A stretch of DNA of 64,000 bases from assembly GCA_013398295.1 (NCBI GenBank), contig VZSF01000898.1, positions 124,001-188,000 on the forward strand. The letters are read 5' to 3'. Of the stretch, positions 1 through 12,531 are shown piece by piece. The DNA is from Chionis minor (taxonomy: Eukaryota; Chordata; Aves; Charadriiformes; Chionididae). The translations under genes were made by a program, and so were the position numbers. Each line of letters opens with the position of its first letter. The stretch's first letter is position 1. The notes beneath the pieces are model-generated. The model was not told where the DNA came from. It searched no databases and saw nothing but the letters and a program-made list of their open reading frames with translations.

Positions 1-289
1 TACCTACTTTGATGTACATAAGACTGGAGAACAACAGATTACAAGAGAACAGACATGGGAATGTATGCTGGTAATATAAGGAAAGGGAAAGAACTGAAAA
101 AATGAAGTGGAATAAGTGAAATAAGAATATACAGTGAGAAAAAGGAGGCAGAAGGGAAAAAAAAAAAGAAGATAATGGAAAACCTGGGAGGAAGAGGGAT
201 AGAGAAAACATAGTATAGCAAGGAGTAAATCTTGTAGGTGTGAAAGCTTGAGGAAGTGCTGCTTTGAGAGTTTTACATCCCAGTGTCAG

Positions 290-790
290 GGCCTGGCCTG
301 TACTGTCCCCACAGCCTCAAGTTTAGTACCCTGTGCTCAAGCCTGGTTGAGCTCTTTGAGAAAAAGCCAGAAGCAGCCCCAGTGGAGGTGCCCACTTCTT
401 GACTTGGGAGCTGCTTTTTGCAGCACTTGTGTGAGATCTCCATCTGAGCTGCACTTCAGCAGCAGCCATGCCTATGACTGGCCATGTACCCCATTGATCT
501 GGATCCTGACCTTAACCTAAAGACTTGATTCTGCAGCTTTGACCTTGTACCTGCCTCCTCACAATGCAGTTGCTTGGCAATCTTCACTCTTGGTCGACCC
601 TGGCTACTGTCACCAGACCTGCCATATCCACCTCATTCCCATACTGTGGGGGTGCACCCCCTGCTGCTCATTACTTTTTGCCTGCCTTCTCATGACTCTC
701 AGCTTCTAGATTGTTTTCCCTTGTCTGCCCGTGTTGCTCCCTTATGTGCAGCAGCTAAACTGCATTTGTCACTATGCTCGTTATCTATCT
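290..790. repeat. Diverged interspersed repeat, copy 1 (possibly LTR-derived)
   Basis: This GC-richer island shares a collinear series of short blocks with 15840-16400. The blocks are a GATCCTGAC element, a CTGCAGC-TTGACCTTG element, a CTTGGCAA-CTTCACT element, and a CCTGGCTACTGTCACCAGA element corresponding to the second copy's GACCCTCATTACTATCACAGA. The match is by eye and diverged. The composition resembles old avian retroviral LTR sequence, but no TG...CA boundaries or target duplication could be fixed. Confidence 0.4.
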
Positions 791-1260
791 TCTTTGTCAC
801 AAAACCAGAAAACATAGACCTTTACAAAAATCACAAGAAAAAATGAAGCAAAATTCTACAAAAACTAAGTATCTGACAGCATATACTAACCTGAGGGAAG
901 TCTAAGAAAATGAATGTCTGCTGTTAATCATCTTGCCTAATATACTATATACAATTCCTGTACAAAAACATTAACAGAAAACACAGAAAGAAACAGAAAA
1001 ACAGACCTCATAATTTTATGTTTTTCAAATGCGCATTTTATTCAATCATTAACAGAAGTCTCTCAAAAGCATATGTCAGCTTACTTGAGTCATGGAAACT
1101 GCTAACAAGGATTAAATACCTAACTGTTTTTCTCCCTTTAAAATCCTATTCTCCTGACTTCTTTAGGCAGGATACAGAGTAACTAAATGGACAGCAAGTA
1201 CACACAAATGAAGCCTGGCAGTAAAAGGTTCTAGATACAGAATATGATCATACTGGTAAC

Positions 1261-1332
1261 GTAAAGTGTATATAGAAGAAAATGTAAAGTGTATACATAA
1301 GAAATACGTAAAGTGTATAAAGAAATATAAAT
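1261..1332. repeat. Short tandem repeat, about 3 copies of a 23-24 bp unit
   Basis: The 10-mer gtaaagtgta recurs at 1261, 1284 and 1308, each time followed by an A-rich spacer of 13-14 bases. This is a small imperfect minisatellite with no associated gene. Confidence 0.7.
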
Positions 1333-3369
1333 GAGGAAAACCGAATTCCTTTCATATGCCCCTGTAGTAAAACACTTCAGCTTTTACTCCTCAAGTAGAG
1401 AGTAAATGTCACAACCTAACAGTATGGTAGGGAAGTGAGCAAAAGAAAATTTGCTTGGCTAATCAGGAAGAAGAAAAGGTATTCACAATGCTCCTGGACT
1501 TGCAACAGACTTCTTGTTTTTCACATTGAAAATCTGGCCTATTCCTACTGTGAAATATTTAAAATTTTGCAATTCTTTGGTCTCATGTTATCAGAGGACA
1601 TCTGTTTCTCTCTGTTGAGTACTAAACGGCATGGCTGTGGAGGTACTAACAAGAAATTGGTATTTCAAGACTGTGACTCCAATTTCTGCTGAACTTCTGG
1701 TTAACAGTATGTCTATATCAGGCCTATATGTTATGTTCCTTTTGAAATGGAAAATGCATCAAATAATAGATTTTTTAAAATCAGTAAGAGGACTAGACTG
1801 TCTCCTTCAAGACCCCAATGTGAAACAACCAGAGAAGTACTTGGCTGAGAACAGCATAACCCAAAAGAATGGCATATTCCAAAAGAAGAGACAGGGGAGT
1901 GGAAATTGGTTGTCTACCTCTACTTAGAAATTGGATTAAGGTCTGTGTTATGTGAGTCATAAGGATAAAAAATGTTCCTCAAACACTTCACCTTCCATAA
2001 GGAATGTCTTTCTAATCTTGCCTCTTTTACTGGGGCTGGGTTTGAGAGAACTTGTGGACCTACATAAACAGAGAAAAAAGAGGAGGGTAGTCATTCTTAG
2101 TTGTCCCTTATATCTTTTTCATGACAACAGCTTAAAGAAATCCAGAGAGACAAATACCTGCTGTTTGAGTACTCTTATAAAGATACTGACCTGGGGAATA
2201 TCCCTGTCAGATTCTTTATCCAGTATGAACTTCACTTCTATGCCACAAATGGACTAAGGGGTTCACAGGCACTGACATACAGAGCCCTTCCTAATTCAGT
2301 GACCCTTGATCAGGGAAGTGTGTATTTAACTAGATGGAACTGGAGACGGGATCTAAAAACTTCAAAGGTTCCAGCAACAATGGTTTGATGCAACTAAATC
2401 AGCCAAAGAACTCAATTTTCCTTCAGCATCTCCTTCTTTCTGTTTGTGACCCATTCCTGAATTCTGCAGGGAGGTTGAAGTTCCTCTGCTTAATTCTTCC
2501 TCACTTTGCATTTTCCAAGTTTCCAGTGCTGTTGCAGTAAAAGAAGCATCTAACTTTTATGAAGATAAAGTAAATTAAAATAAAGAGATCAAAGGCAGGA
2601 AGAAGTGGAGTTATTTTTCATAACTATTTACTAGACAATATAGGGATATTATTTTTTAGCCTGTAGTTTTTCATGAATTACTGACTTTGTCTGTTTCCCA
2701 AATTTTGTTTATCACATTAGTCACATGGGTGACATGTTTTCAGACTAATGCCCCAATAATCACAAAAACTTCAACATTTTCTTAAATTTATCTTTTGTCA
2801 GCAAATCACTTAAGGACATGAACTGAGCACGTTAAATGCCATTTGAGAAATATGAGAATTGAGAAAATGCCACACAGAAATACAAGAATGGATATACAAA
2901 CCAAACATTTTTGCAAACTCTTCAGCCAGAAAAATGCAGACAAGATAAATAAAAAGTAACTACTTCCATTACAGACACAGACACTTGCAACACTGTTATG
3001 GCTCAACTTAACAGAACATACACATTTATTTTCTTATATTACGTAGTTACATAGAAAACTTTACTTATCTCTGTTGTCCTCTGTTGTCTCAGCAAACCTG
3101 AGCTAACAGTTTAGTTCAGTGTGATTTGTCTGTAAATATGCAGTTAACACTTTACTAGTCAGTTATATGAGACATCAAATCAGGAAAAAGGCACCACGCT
3201 ACATGAGGAGCAATTAGGCTTACCATGTCATTCTCAAATTCAGAAAACTATGCCATGTTCACCCACAATTATTTTGTGGTGGAAAAAATTGCACATTTCT
3301 GTGTAAGTAGTTTCTTAAAATAATTTGTTGAAAAAATGAGATACAATAAAAGATGCAATTAATCAGATT

Positions 3370-3449
3370 ATTACTACTTACTACTACTACTCCTCCTTCT
3401 CCTTCTCCTTCTCCTACTCCTTCTCCTTCTTCTTCTTCTTCTTCTTCTT
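3370..3449. repeat. Polypyrimidine microsatellite (TAC)n/(TCC)n/(TTC)n
   Basis: About 80 bp of TAC, TCC, CTTCTC and TTC repeats form an uninterrupted pyrimidine-rich strand in the second half. Such tracts can adopt triplex structure in principle, but nothing here suggests a function. Confidence 0.9.
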
Positions 3450-6148
3450 GGTCAGTGCTTCAAACAGGTCTGAATACAGCCTCAAAATGGCCATTAGGAT
3501 GACTAAGAGGAAGGGCAAGAACTCCTAAATCCTCACACTGCATCCCACACCATTAATTCTGAGACCTGAACCAGCCGCTTCTGCATTCAGACTGTCCAAA
3601 ACTCAACTGATGCAGTTCGCTAGGGCAATAAGCAGTATGGCTGTGACAGGCGAAGAAAAAGAGAGGGGTGCATTGAAGGTACCTCAGCAGACAGCAAAAT
3701 AGACCCATTTCCTTACCTCTGGAAGAGTTCTCATCCTTGTCACTAAGCAGGCTTTGCTCCTGTGGTTACCACAGTTGTGAATTCTGTTTACGTGTTTACT
3801 ATCACTCTTCTGTGCCAAGATACACTACTAAGTTCAGAGGCAATCTCTTCTTCCCAGCTTGGCTGATTGCTGTGGGGAGGAGAAAAGAAAGGAAAAGCTC
3901 TGAGAAAAACACCCTTAAAGAAAATGAAAGGGAGGGAAATAGACACATTTCTGCAACTCTCCACCCACCTTCTCTTCCTAACACCTCCACTTCTCATAAA
4001 ACTATATTTTTTGTTCTCTTCTGCCTCTCCCTGTGACCCATGTGTCTTTCTGTCTTGCGGAGCTGCACTGAAAACTTTTGGAACAGGAGCATGTGATTCT
4101 TTATCCCCTCCAGCCTTTTCTCAACTGTTTGCTGCTTCTTTTCTCTCCAGCAGCCTTACTATCCTGCCCACCCAACAAGCCTGGTTTGGTCTGATATTCT
4201 CACTGCTACTAGCCTGTTTCACCCTGCTGCTCTGGGGCCTACAGGCCTCTGCCTATTGCAAGATAGTATGAGTTATGGATCCTAGTGCTCCTCCTCCTAA
4301 AAAGAAAAGCCAACATGCTGACTTTCTTTCTGCTCTCTCTCATCTGCATCCAAAAGACCATTCAAGAGGTGAACACAAACCCACTTCTGATTCTTTTTCT
4401 TTTGCATTGAAGCATAAAATAAATCATTCATTACTGATTCTATTTACGGTTGTTTGTTGCTTCTCAGGTGATGGCCAGTCTGTGTGTCTTTGCTTCGTTA
4501 AGGATGCATATTGGAAAGATTCAGTAGGGAAGTTTCTCTGCTTTGAGGACTGGGAACCAGGATCACTTCCCTGAGGTGTTAAAAACTGAGTGCTATCAGC
4601 TTCCAAAATGACTGAAACAAGCAGAATACCAGGACAGAACTGTTTACCTACCCACCTTGCTAGTCTGTCAGGGGAATGTGATATCTTGGTTCACTAATCT
4701 GAAGATAATTAGATATCTGTTCAGTTGTTCAGAGCTTCCCAAATCTTTGGTCTCTCTCCTAAAGTCCAAATCTTCTTTCCATCTTCATAATTCTGACTTT
4801 TTTCCTATTGCTGTAGTGCTTGCATAATTTCTTAACATCTTTGATTATACTGTGGCAAGACACTATGGCTGAAACCAGTTACTTATTCCCAGTTCTTTCT
4901 ACCTCTCAGGTCACTGGTAGCTATGTATTTATACATTTACCAAACAGCACTAAATACAGTAAAAAAAGTCCTTGCATACTGCAAAAAAAGGTCCTTGCTG
5001 GCCTACTTTTCCTTGCAATAGGTCACTTCTCTTCAGCTTAACATCAGAATCCAATTTGCAAATACTTCTTGCAGAAATGATTGAGATTTGACTTAGTGGA
5101 AGTTACAAGACGCTCTTTTGGTAGTCACAACTCTTGCATCACTGAGAGAAGCATTACTGTCATCCATACTGTCCAACAAATACAGAGGTGCTTTGTTCAT
5201 TGTGGCCTAAATTAATCTACAGCTAGTCAAATCCCAAATCTTTGCATAAACTGAGAAATGGGAATATGAAACAAAATTCAGGCCTTATAGTCCTTTGTTT
5301 GAACATAGCTTTAAGTCTTCTATGTATTTCTGCCACATTTGCCTTTGACCCTTTTCCACTCTTCCTTATTTTACTTTTTTTTCACAATAGCTACAGTTCT
5401 AGTACTTTCTCATGGTTTTCAGTAGTTGGACCGATAGTATAGACAAAGAAATTGTATGCAAATGTGTGTAGTGATCTGACTAGGTTTAACTGTAAGTGAT
5501 CCTACAGTGGAGATCTCATCGTAAACTGACTGGACAAATCGGTTCATGACAATATGCAGTTCATTTATCTGTCTTATTTATGTGTCTGAACTCTTCCATC
5601 TTCATAATTACAGCATTTAACAGCTCCCAAGCTTTAAGTAACAAAGTTAATTTTACTTCTATTTTCTCCAGTGAACACTATCTAGGCTTTAAAATTTCTT
5701 TGGGCAAGGAATTTATTGCCTTCTTGATTATAAAACAGCTGTGATCATTTTAAACACAATGTGACTTAAGTTAAAGCAAGTAATAAAACCTTGGCTGAAG
5801 TATTCAGTTTTAAAATTAAACTTGAGAAGATCAAAAAAGCCTTTTGATCAGTATGTCAATGGGATGTGATTAGACTTAACACAGTTTCATGAGCCAATAT
5901 ATTTTAAACAGGTCCTCTACGCCCTCTTGATTAAATGTAATTTTACCACATAATTTGACAAAATGTTACATTGATATTGCCACACCATATGGATTTCCCA
6001 CACACGCTATCTAGAAATACTTTGAATGTGTATATAATGGACAATTTTTTCCAGACTTTGTAAATTAATCAGGACACACCTTGAGAAGCAGTTGGATGAC
6101 AACCTCATTATAAGTGAGCATAGGATGTTTCAGGAAATGAAATGCACA

Positions 6149-6852
6149 TGTTGTGGTTTGGGCTGGATTGGCCACCAAGTCAGATGACAGATGCTCTCCC
6201 CCACCACTCTTTTCAAGGAGAGGTTGAAGAGAGAGACACTTATGAGTTTAGAAGGAACTAAACTAGTTTAATGAAAGTATTAATAATAGAATAAAAAGGG
6301 AATAACTAAATATATACAAAACTGTATCAAGCTCCCAGGATAACGATCACCAGCACGCACCGGGGAAGTCCCAGGCTGGACTCAGTGACAGACAGGAGCT
6401 GGATTCCAGGTCTGGATTCAGAATCAGGATCAAGGCAGATGAACAGACAGAGTCCTCCTTGGATGCCAGACGCTTGAAGAAAGAGGGCTGACCCTTTGAT
6501 CCGTTAGCTTTTATACTGAGCATGAGGCAGGTGGGATGGAATACCCTGTTGGTCAGTTTTGGGTCACCTGTCCTGTCCACTCCTCCCCGCAGGAGCAATG
6601 TAGCTTTTCCACTTCCAACCCTCCAATGGGGCAAATAACAAAGTTGGCTGACCTTGGTTGTTATAGCAATAAGTATAATGAAAAGCCTCTCTGCATACCA
6701 TTCCTTGGCATTAACTATAAACATCAGTCTTATCACTCTGAGAGCGAACAGTTTTTGCACAATATGCTGTTCATTTCAGTAGTTAGAAAAGGCCTAGCTA
6801 AAAAGTAAAGTTACTGTATAAAATTGGTCCTGTTTTGTCTCAAACCAGGACA
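6149..6852 (-). mobile_element. 3' LTR of an endogenous retrovirus-like element (minus strand)
   Basis: On the minus strand this 704-bp segment begins TGTCCTGGTTTGAG at 6852 and ends CCCAAACCACAACA at 6149, giving the TG...CA termini expected of an LTR. It is collinear with the plus-strand solo LTR at 38985-39692: both share the block around TGTCCTGG, AACAGGACCAATTTT, the GACAGGTGACCCAAAACTGACC segment and the CCCAGGCTGGACTC-type segment. It lies directly downstream of pol sequence, and a purine-rich tract (AATAAGGGGTGGAA, 6853-6866 on the minus strand) abuts it as a polypurine tract should. It is therefore the 3' LTR of the element at 6149 to about 10320. Confidence 0.85.
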
Positions 6853-6920
6853 TTCCACCCCTTATTCCATACCATTTGCATCTTGCTCAGATCACCATTA
6901 CTTTTTTTTGGTCAAATCTA

Positions 6921-6955
6921 TACACACACACACACACACACAAATATATATATAG
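6921..6955. repeat. (CA)n then (TA)n microsatellite
   Basis: An uninterrupted CA run of about 22 bp continues into alternating AT. It lies between the fossil integrase and the polypurine tract of the minus-strand retrovirus. Confidence 0.95.
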
Positions 6956-7259
6956 ATACATACAGGTCACTCGTTTATGATTTATCTTTTTACACAAAAG
7001 TTCATTAAGTCCATTTAGTTCATGGTTGCAGGATTTTATATATCATAGCAGACTCTCCGTGCAGGAAAGATGGCATGAAATTCATCATGATTCATGTCCA
7101 CAGGTAGCATGTCAATCTCAAAGAGTTTGCTGGACACCACTTGGTGAAGCTAGCTCAGGTTTCATCACCACTATGTTATCCTGAAAAACACTTATTGAAC
7201 ACTGTTAATCTTATATAACAACTAACATCTCAAAATTTAGTATTCTATCCCAGGCTTAA

Positions 7260-8330
7260 ATTTCCTCGAGGTACACACTGAACTTCTCCATTCTTCAGCA
7301 TCACCCACCAAGTACATCCAGGTCCTTGAGCAAAAATAGTCCCACGAATGGGTTTGCCTTTGCCTGAAGCAAGAAAAACCCAGTTTGCCTTAACAAATTC
7401 CTTTCATGCACCACCGGGTATTTTTCCCCTTCTACAGTATGTAAAAAGTCTGACTGAGCAGGACCAGCCCGACTGATGGATGCCCTGGTGTTAACTAACC
7501 AGGTAGCTTGTGCTAAATGTTTGTCCCAATTTTTAAAAGTTCCACCCCCCCATTGCTTTCAGGGTGGTTTTTAACAGTCCATTGTATCACTCAGTTTTCC
7601 CAGAAGCTGGTGCATGATGGGGGATATGGTATACAAACTCAATGCCATGTTCTTTGGCCCAGTTATTTATAAGATTGTTTTTAAAATGAGTCCCATTGTC
7701 TGACTCAATTCTTTCTGGAGTGCTACATCACCACACAACTTGCTTTTCAAGGCCCAGGATGGTATTCTGGACAGTGGCATGGGGCATGGCATAGATTTCC
7801 AACCATCCGGTGCTTGCTTCCATCATTGTAAGCATATAGAGTTCACCCTGGTGGGTTTGAGAGAGTGTGATGTAGTCAATTTGCCAAGCCTCCCCATACT
7901 TTTAACCATCGTCCCTCATATCCCAAAGGTTTTAACCATTTAGCTTACTTGATTTTTGGTGCATATTTCACAATTGTGGATAACCTGTGCATAGTTAAAT
8001 CCACCTCTCAGTCACAGGCCCATTTTTATGTTGCATCCCTTCCTTGATGGCTTGAACTGTTGTGGGCCCACCAAGCTAAGAATTGTTCACCTTCATTCCC
8101 AGTCCAAGTCTGTCTGGAAATATTTAGCAGCCTTGTTCACTTGCTGATTGTTTCAATGGTCCACGGTGCTCCAACTTATGGGTACATGGGCATCTAGATG
8201 ACATGCCTTTACAACTAGTTTCCCTAGCTGGTCAGCAATATCTTGCCACAATTCAGTAGCCCAGATGGATTTCCCTCTGTGCTGCCAGTTGCTTTGCTTT
8301 CACTGCTTTAACCATCCCAACAGAGCATTT
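7260..8330 (-). pseudogene. Retroviral integrase remnant
   Basis: Minus-strand reading across several frames gives integrase-like segments in order: a zinc-finger/core-like region around 8000-8300, a core region around 7600-7900 with text matching the tail of the catalytic core near 7600, and a C-terminal segment ending near 7260 before the polypurine tract. Frameshifts and stops interrupt every segment, so no protein can be made. The identification rests on order within pol and on recognisable short peptide blocks. Exact limits are uncertain. Confidence 0.7.
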
Positions 8331-8467
8331 ATAACCATCCATGAGTCAGTATAGAGATAAAGTATTGGCCACTTTTCTCATTCTGCAATGTCTAAAGCCA
8401 TCTGGATGGCTTTTACCTCTGCAAGTTGACTCAATTCACCTTGTCCTTCAGCAGCTTCTGCCACTCA

Positions 8468-9070
8468 TCATGTAGGAGTCCACACAGCAGCTTTCCATCT
8501 TTGGTGCTTTCCTACAATAAGACCAGATCCATCAGTAAACAGAGCATACTGTTTCTCATTATCTGAGAGTTCATTATATGGTGGGGCTTCCTCAGCATGT
8601 GTTACCACCTCCTCCGGTGGTGTTCCAAAGTCTTTGCCTTCGGGCCAGTTTGTGATCACTTCTACAATTCCTGGACAATTTCGGTTTCCTATTTGAGATC
8701 ACTCTGTGATTAAGGCAAGGCACTTAACTCCAGGCAGCATCAGTGGCATGATGAGTAGAAGGAACTTTACCCTTGAACATCCAGCCCAGTACTGGTAATC
8801 GAGGTGCCAGGAGTACTGTGCTTCAGTACCAATTACCTCTGAAGCAGCTCTAACTCCTTCATATGTTGCCAAGATTTCTTTCTCAGTTGGAGTATAGTTG
8901 GCCTCAGAGCCTTTGTATCCTCGACTCCAGAATCCTCGGGATCGACCTCGAGCCTCCTCTGGTGCTTTCTGCCAGAAGCTCCAGGTAGGGCCATTGTCCC
9001 TGTCTGTGGTATAGAACACATTTTTAATGTCCTGTCCTTTTCGGACTGGTCCAAGGGCTACTGCATGCAC
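8468..9070 (-). pseudogene. Retroviral RNase H / RT connection remnant
   Basis: Minus-strand frames 8699-9070 and 8468-8659 carry the RT connection segment (YTPTEKEILA-type block, about residues 60-70 of the first frame) and the start of RNase H (a YALFTDGSG motif containing the first catalytic Asp). The two open stretches are in different frames and separated by stops, and neither has a genuine start. The segment belongs to the minus-strand endogenous retrovirus, between reverse transcriptase (higher coordinates) and integrase (lower coordinates). Confidence 0.8.
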
Positions 9071-9079
9071 AATCTCTTG

Positions 9080-9870
9080 TTTAATTTGCTCAAAGGCTTG
9101 TTGCGTAGGGCCCTACATAAACTCATTTTTCTTTTGAGTCACTTCATAGAGAGTTTTCACAATCTGACTATAACTTGGAATATGCATTCTCCAGAAACCC
9201 ACAACACCTAAAAAGGCTTGTGTTTCCTTTTTTTAGTAGGTGGGGACATAGATGTTATTTTTTTAATCATGTACATTGGGATGTGGCAACACCCATCTTG
9301 TCACTTAATTCCCAAAAACTGAATCTTTCATGCAGGTCCCTTAACCTTACCTCTTTGTACAGCAAAACCTGCTTTCAAAAGAATCTTGATTATTTTCTTA
9401 CCTTTCTTGAAAACTTCTGCTATGTTACCTCGCACAATGAGGTCATCAATGTATTGTAGGTGTTCTGGAGCTCCACCCTTTCCCCATACAGTCTAGATCA
9501 GTCCATGGCAAATAGTAGGGCTGTGTTTCCACCCCTCGGGCAGTTGATTCCAGGTGTACTGGTCACCCCTCCAGGTGAAAGCAATCTGTGGCCTGCACTG
9601 CTGCTAAAGGAATAGAGAAGAATGCATTAGCAATGTCCATTGTAGCGTACCATTCGGATGCCTTTGACTCCAGTTCATACTGAAGTTCTAGCATGTCTGG
9701 CACAGCAGCACTCAGTGGTGGTGTGACTTCATTCGGGCTATGATAGTCTACTGTTTATCTGCAGTCTCCATCAGACTTTCACACTGGCCATGTTAGAGGG
9801 TGAGCAAGTCTTGCTGATCACTTGTTGGCTCTCTAGCTGATGAATCAGGTTGTGGACAGGATTCGGAGTT
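9080..9870 (-). pseudogene. Retroviral reverse transcriptase remnant
   Basis: The minus strand encodes a YIDDL active-site box at 9439-9453, the polymerase catalytic motif, surrounded by RT-like text. Upstream blocks lie around 9600-9750. Stops and frameshifts occur on both sides of the catalytic box, so the polymerase is dead. It sits between the protease-end frame (9890-10192) and the RNase H remnant, in normal pol order. Confidence 0.8.
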
Positions 9871-9889
9871 CTTGGTTGATGCAATATTG

Positions 9890-10192
9890 TCATTGATGTA
9901 CTGTGGCAGTAGCAATTGGCACCTGCTGTTCTTTAACCCTCAGCAGTCGCACAACAGAAGCATCATCTGAAAGACCAGGTAAGGTAGACAGCTGTGTAAT
10001 GTCCTTAGTCTCTACAGCTGCTATACCAAAATCCCACTGATACCTGTTTGGGTCTTTGAAATACCCTTTCTTAACGTAGTCTATGCCAAGGATGCACGGA
10101 ACATCTAGGCCAGTCACAATGGGGTGCTGCTCCCATTTATTCCCAGTTAGGCTCACTTCAGCCTCCTGTTCTACCTCAAACCAGGACAGCAC
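9890..10192 (-). pseudogene. Retroviral protease-region / start of pol remnant
   Basis: A 100-codon open minus-strand stretch contains a GIDYVKKGYF block and an LSTLPGLSDDASVV block, which I recognise as the linker between protease and reverse transcriptase in avian ERVL-like elements. No protease DTG catalytic box is visible, and the sequence loses recognisable similarity above about 10320. This marks the 5' truncation of the fossil element. Confidence 0.65.
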
Positions 10193-10320
10193 ATCACTTT
10201 CGCAGTGAAGAATGTGGGTCTTTGAATTAGTACATGCTTTACTGGTGCTGTGATGCTGAGAAAGCTGTCTTGCAAGATCTGGTATGGAGGTGATGTTCCC
10301 TCTCCTACGTCATCACAGAC

Positions 10321-12346
10321 CATAATAATATTATATATTGTATTGAACAGCCACTACTGTTGGTTTCCATTGGAAAAGTATGCTCCTCGGTAGCATTCTG
10401 CTGCAACAGAGTCTGTTAAGTAATTCAGTAGGAAAGGTGACCTGTTATAGAGACAATAAAGTTGTTAAAACTTTTATTTATTTCAACATTAATGTCTCTC
10501 TCTGGAGAGAATGTGGATTTATTTTACATAGATGCTCTCTCTGTGCTTGTGTTCTGTGCTCATGTTCTTCTTATGCAGGTACAAGAAATATTTTATCCAA
10601 AATTATATGACCCACACTTCAGAAAAATCTGTTTGACTGTGGTCATTAGCCGAAACTGAGTAATTCAGACACTGTAGTTACGTAACTTTCCAAGCAGAGT
10701 TTCTTGCATCTATCAGAGTAAGGACAGAACACGTTTGCTTATGGCAGAAATAAGCCAGGGAAACATGCCTTACATTTTGCACATTACCAATTGGATGTGG
10801 AAGTCTTCTTCAGGTTGGGTGTCACAGGACAGTGTAATGTCTGTATATGCATTTACGCTTTGAAAAATGTCTACCTTGGAGGGGATTGCATGATGGCAGT
10901 GTGCAGTCCAACATCTTTATTGAATATACAGCCTCTAGAGCTTTGTGGATCTTGTGAGCTGAATACGTAAATTATTCACGTGTGCAAGAATATGTGCTGT
11001 ATACGTGCAGTTGCTTTTTCCTGCTAAGTTTTCCTTCCTAAGTTTCTTTGAAGACACCTTTGTTAACTACCTAAAGTGAATACAAGAAGTTTCCCTTTAA
11101 GCTTTTGCTAACTACAGAAGCAGGAACAGGGGTTGGGAGTGTGTGAGGGGAGACGTCACAAATAATCCTTATCAACTGATTGCCTTCTTATCTTTAAGGC
11201 ACAGATGACAGCTCTGCTCTTGAGTCAAAGATTAGTGAGAGGACCTCTCACTTTTTTCTCTGTAACAGACTCTCTTCTCTATACAGTGTATTAACTTTTC
11301 CAAATGTAACAGCACATTGAAAATAATAGTGTTGGACATGCCTTCCAGCTGTCACACATAAAAATGGTTAGTCGTAATTATCTTTTAGATACCTCTTGGA
11401 TTAAGTAGATGTATGATTCAAAGAAATTTGGAATTATTAAGGGCATTGATGTATATTTGACAGATATCGTTGCAAGCATTTCTTATACATTCAAGATGGT
11501 TAGGAATCTAGGCAGATTTCAGAAAATTATTTTCTTAATATCTCTCCTGAAGTGAAATTGAATTGGGACTTCGATCTTTTACACCATGTGAATAGTAAAT
11601 TCCCCTGCAACAGTTTGGTAGGGTGAAGTTTTGCTTCATAAATTGATATTCCAGCTTCAACCTTCCAAAAATATGCATGTATCATAGACTGCACAAAAAA
11701 TGGCCAGCTTTATGTAATTAAATAAAAAAAAGAGCATTTTAGAAAAACATGATACAGTAATGTTGATGTCACTGGCCATCTTGAAAACGCACGTGGAAAG
11801 GTTATCACTTACAAAGAGACTGTACTTAGTTTTAAAAATAAACTTGTCTAACTCGAGCTTTTCTACCTCAAATGGTCACTGATGGTACTACCAGTGACCA
11901 GTGTGATTTGTGGATTAAAGTAACATGAAAGAAATTCTTTCATTCAATTTATAGGAAAGACTGTTTGCTAAAGGTTAGTAATAGTTTTGGCAACTGTCAA
12001 AACCACAAGATTGTTTTGAAAACATTGGAACACTAACACTGCGAGAGCTCATTTCACTAGAGAAGTTCAGAAAAGCGGAGGCAGGGTAACCTGAGAGCCA
12101 TAATGTTTTCCATTGTGGATGGGAGGACTGACGGCCAGATAAATTAATTTTAAACAGCCCAGAATTGGAGCTGCCTGTCAGGCATCTAGCAGACTGTACT
12201 AAGTGCCCCATGGGTGACACAGAGAGGTCTCTTCTGGGGCAAAAATGCTCTCAGAGATTCTTAGACACATATGCAGCTGGGAACTATTCACTGCCTTTTT
12301 TTCCACCGAATACTTGCTCTCTCATCTACCTTCAGTCCATCAGGTA
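10321..12346. other. Intergenic DNA, nothing recognised
   Basis: Two kilobases between the truncated retrovirus and a CR1 3' end. Open frames are below 85 codons, without recognisable domains or paired splice sites. Confidence 0.6.
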
Positions 12347-12531
12347 CATAGAATCATAGAATGGTTTGGGTTGGAAGGTTCCTTTTAAAGATCAGCTAGT
12401 CTACCCTCCCTGTCATGGTCAGGGGCATCTCTCACTAGGTCAGGTTGCTTAAAGCCCTGTCCAGCTTGACCTCAGGTACTTCTAATGATGGGGCATCCAC
12501 AACTTCCCTGTGCAACTGGTTCTTCCAATTT
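12347..12531 (-). mobile_element. CR1 LINE 3' end, 5'-truncated
   Basis: Starting with the complement of the CR1 terminal repeat (catagaatcatagaatggtt), the sequence continues through the typical CR1 3' UTR and the last codons of ORF2 (the minus-strand equivalent of [14 protein letters not shown] near 12490). Only about 185 bp are retained, a normal length for 5'-truncated CR1 insertions. Confidence 0.9.

Larger units (their letters stand above)
1..6148. other. Intergenic DNA, no gene recognised
   Basis: This 6-kb stretch has no open frame with recognisable family motifs; all frames are short and lack splice-site-flanked conserved blocks. It holds a degraded interspersed repeat (about 290-790), a small tandem repeat (1261-1332) and a pyrimidine microsatellite (3370-3449), each listed separately. 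The remainder looks like ordinary AT-rich avian intergenic DNA. An exon of an unrecognised gene cannot be excluded. Confidence 0.6.
6149..10320 (-). mobile_element. 5'-truncated, env-less endogenous retrovirus (pro-pol plus 3' LTR)
   Basis: Read on the minus strand the order is protease-region end, reverse transcriptase, RNase H, integrase, polypurine tract, LTR. The frames are broken by many stops and shifts, so this is a fossil. Only about 400 bp separate the last integrase-like codons (near 7260) from the polypurine tract, leaving no room for env. No gag, primer-binding site or 5' LTR is visible above about 10320. The YIDD reverse-transcriptase box, the lack of env and the 5-bp target duplication of a sibling solo LTR suggest an ERVL-like class, but class assignment is an inference. 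Confidence 0.8.

Noticed and set aside
6347..6760. 137-codon minus-strand frame, and its counterpart at 39077-39496
   Set aside because: Both lie within copies of the same LTR. The shared frame reflects LTR homology, not a protein-coding gene.
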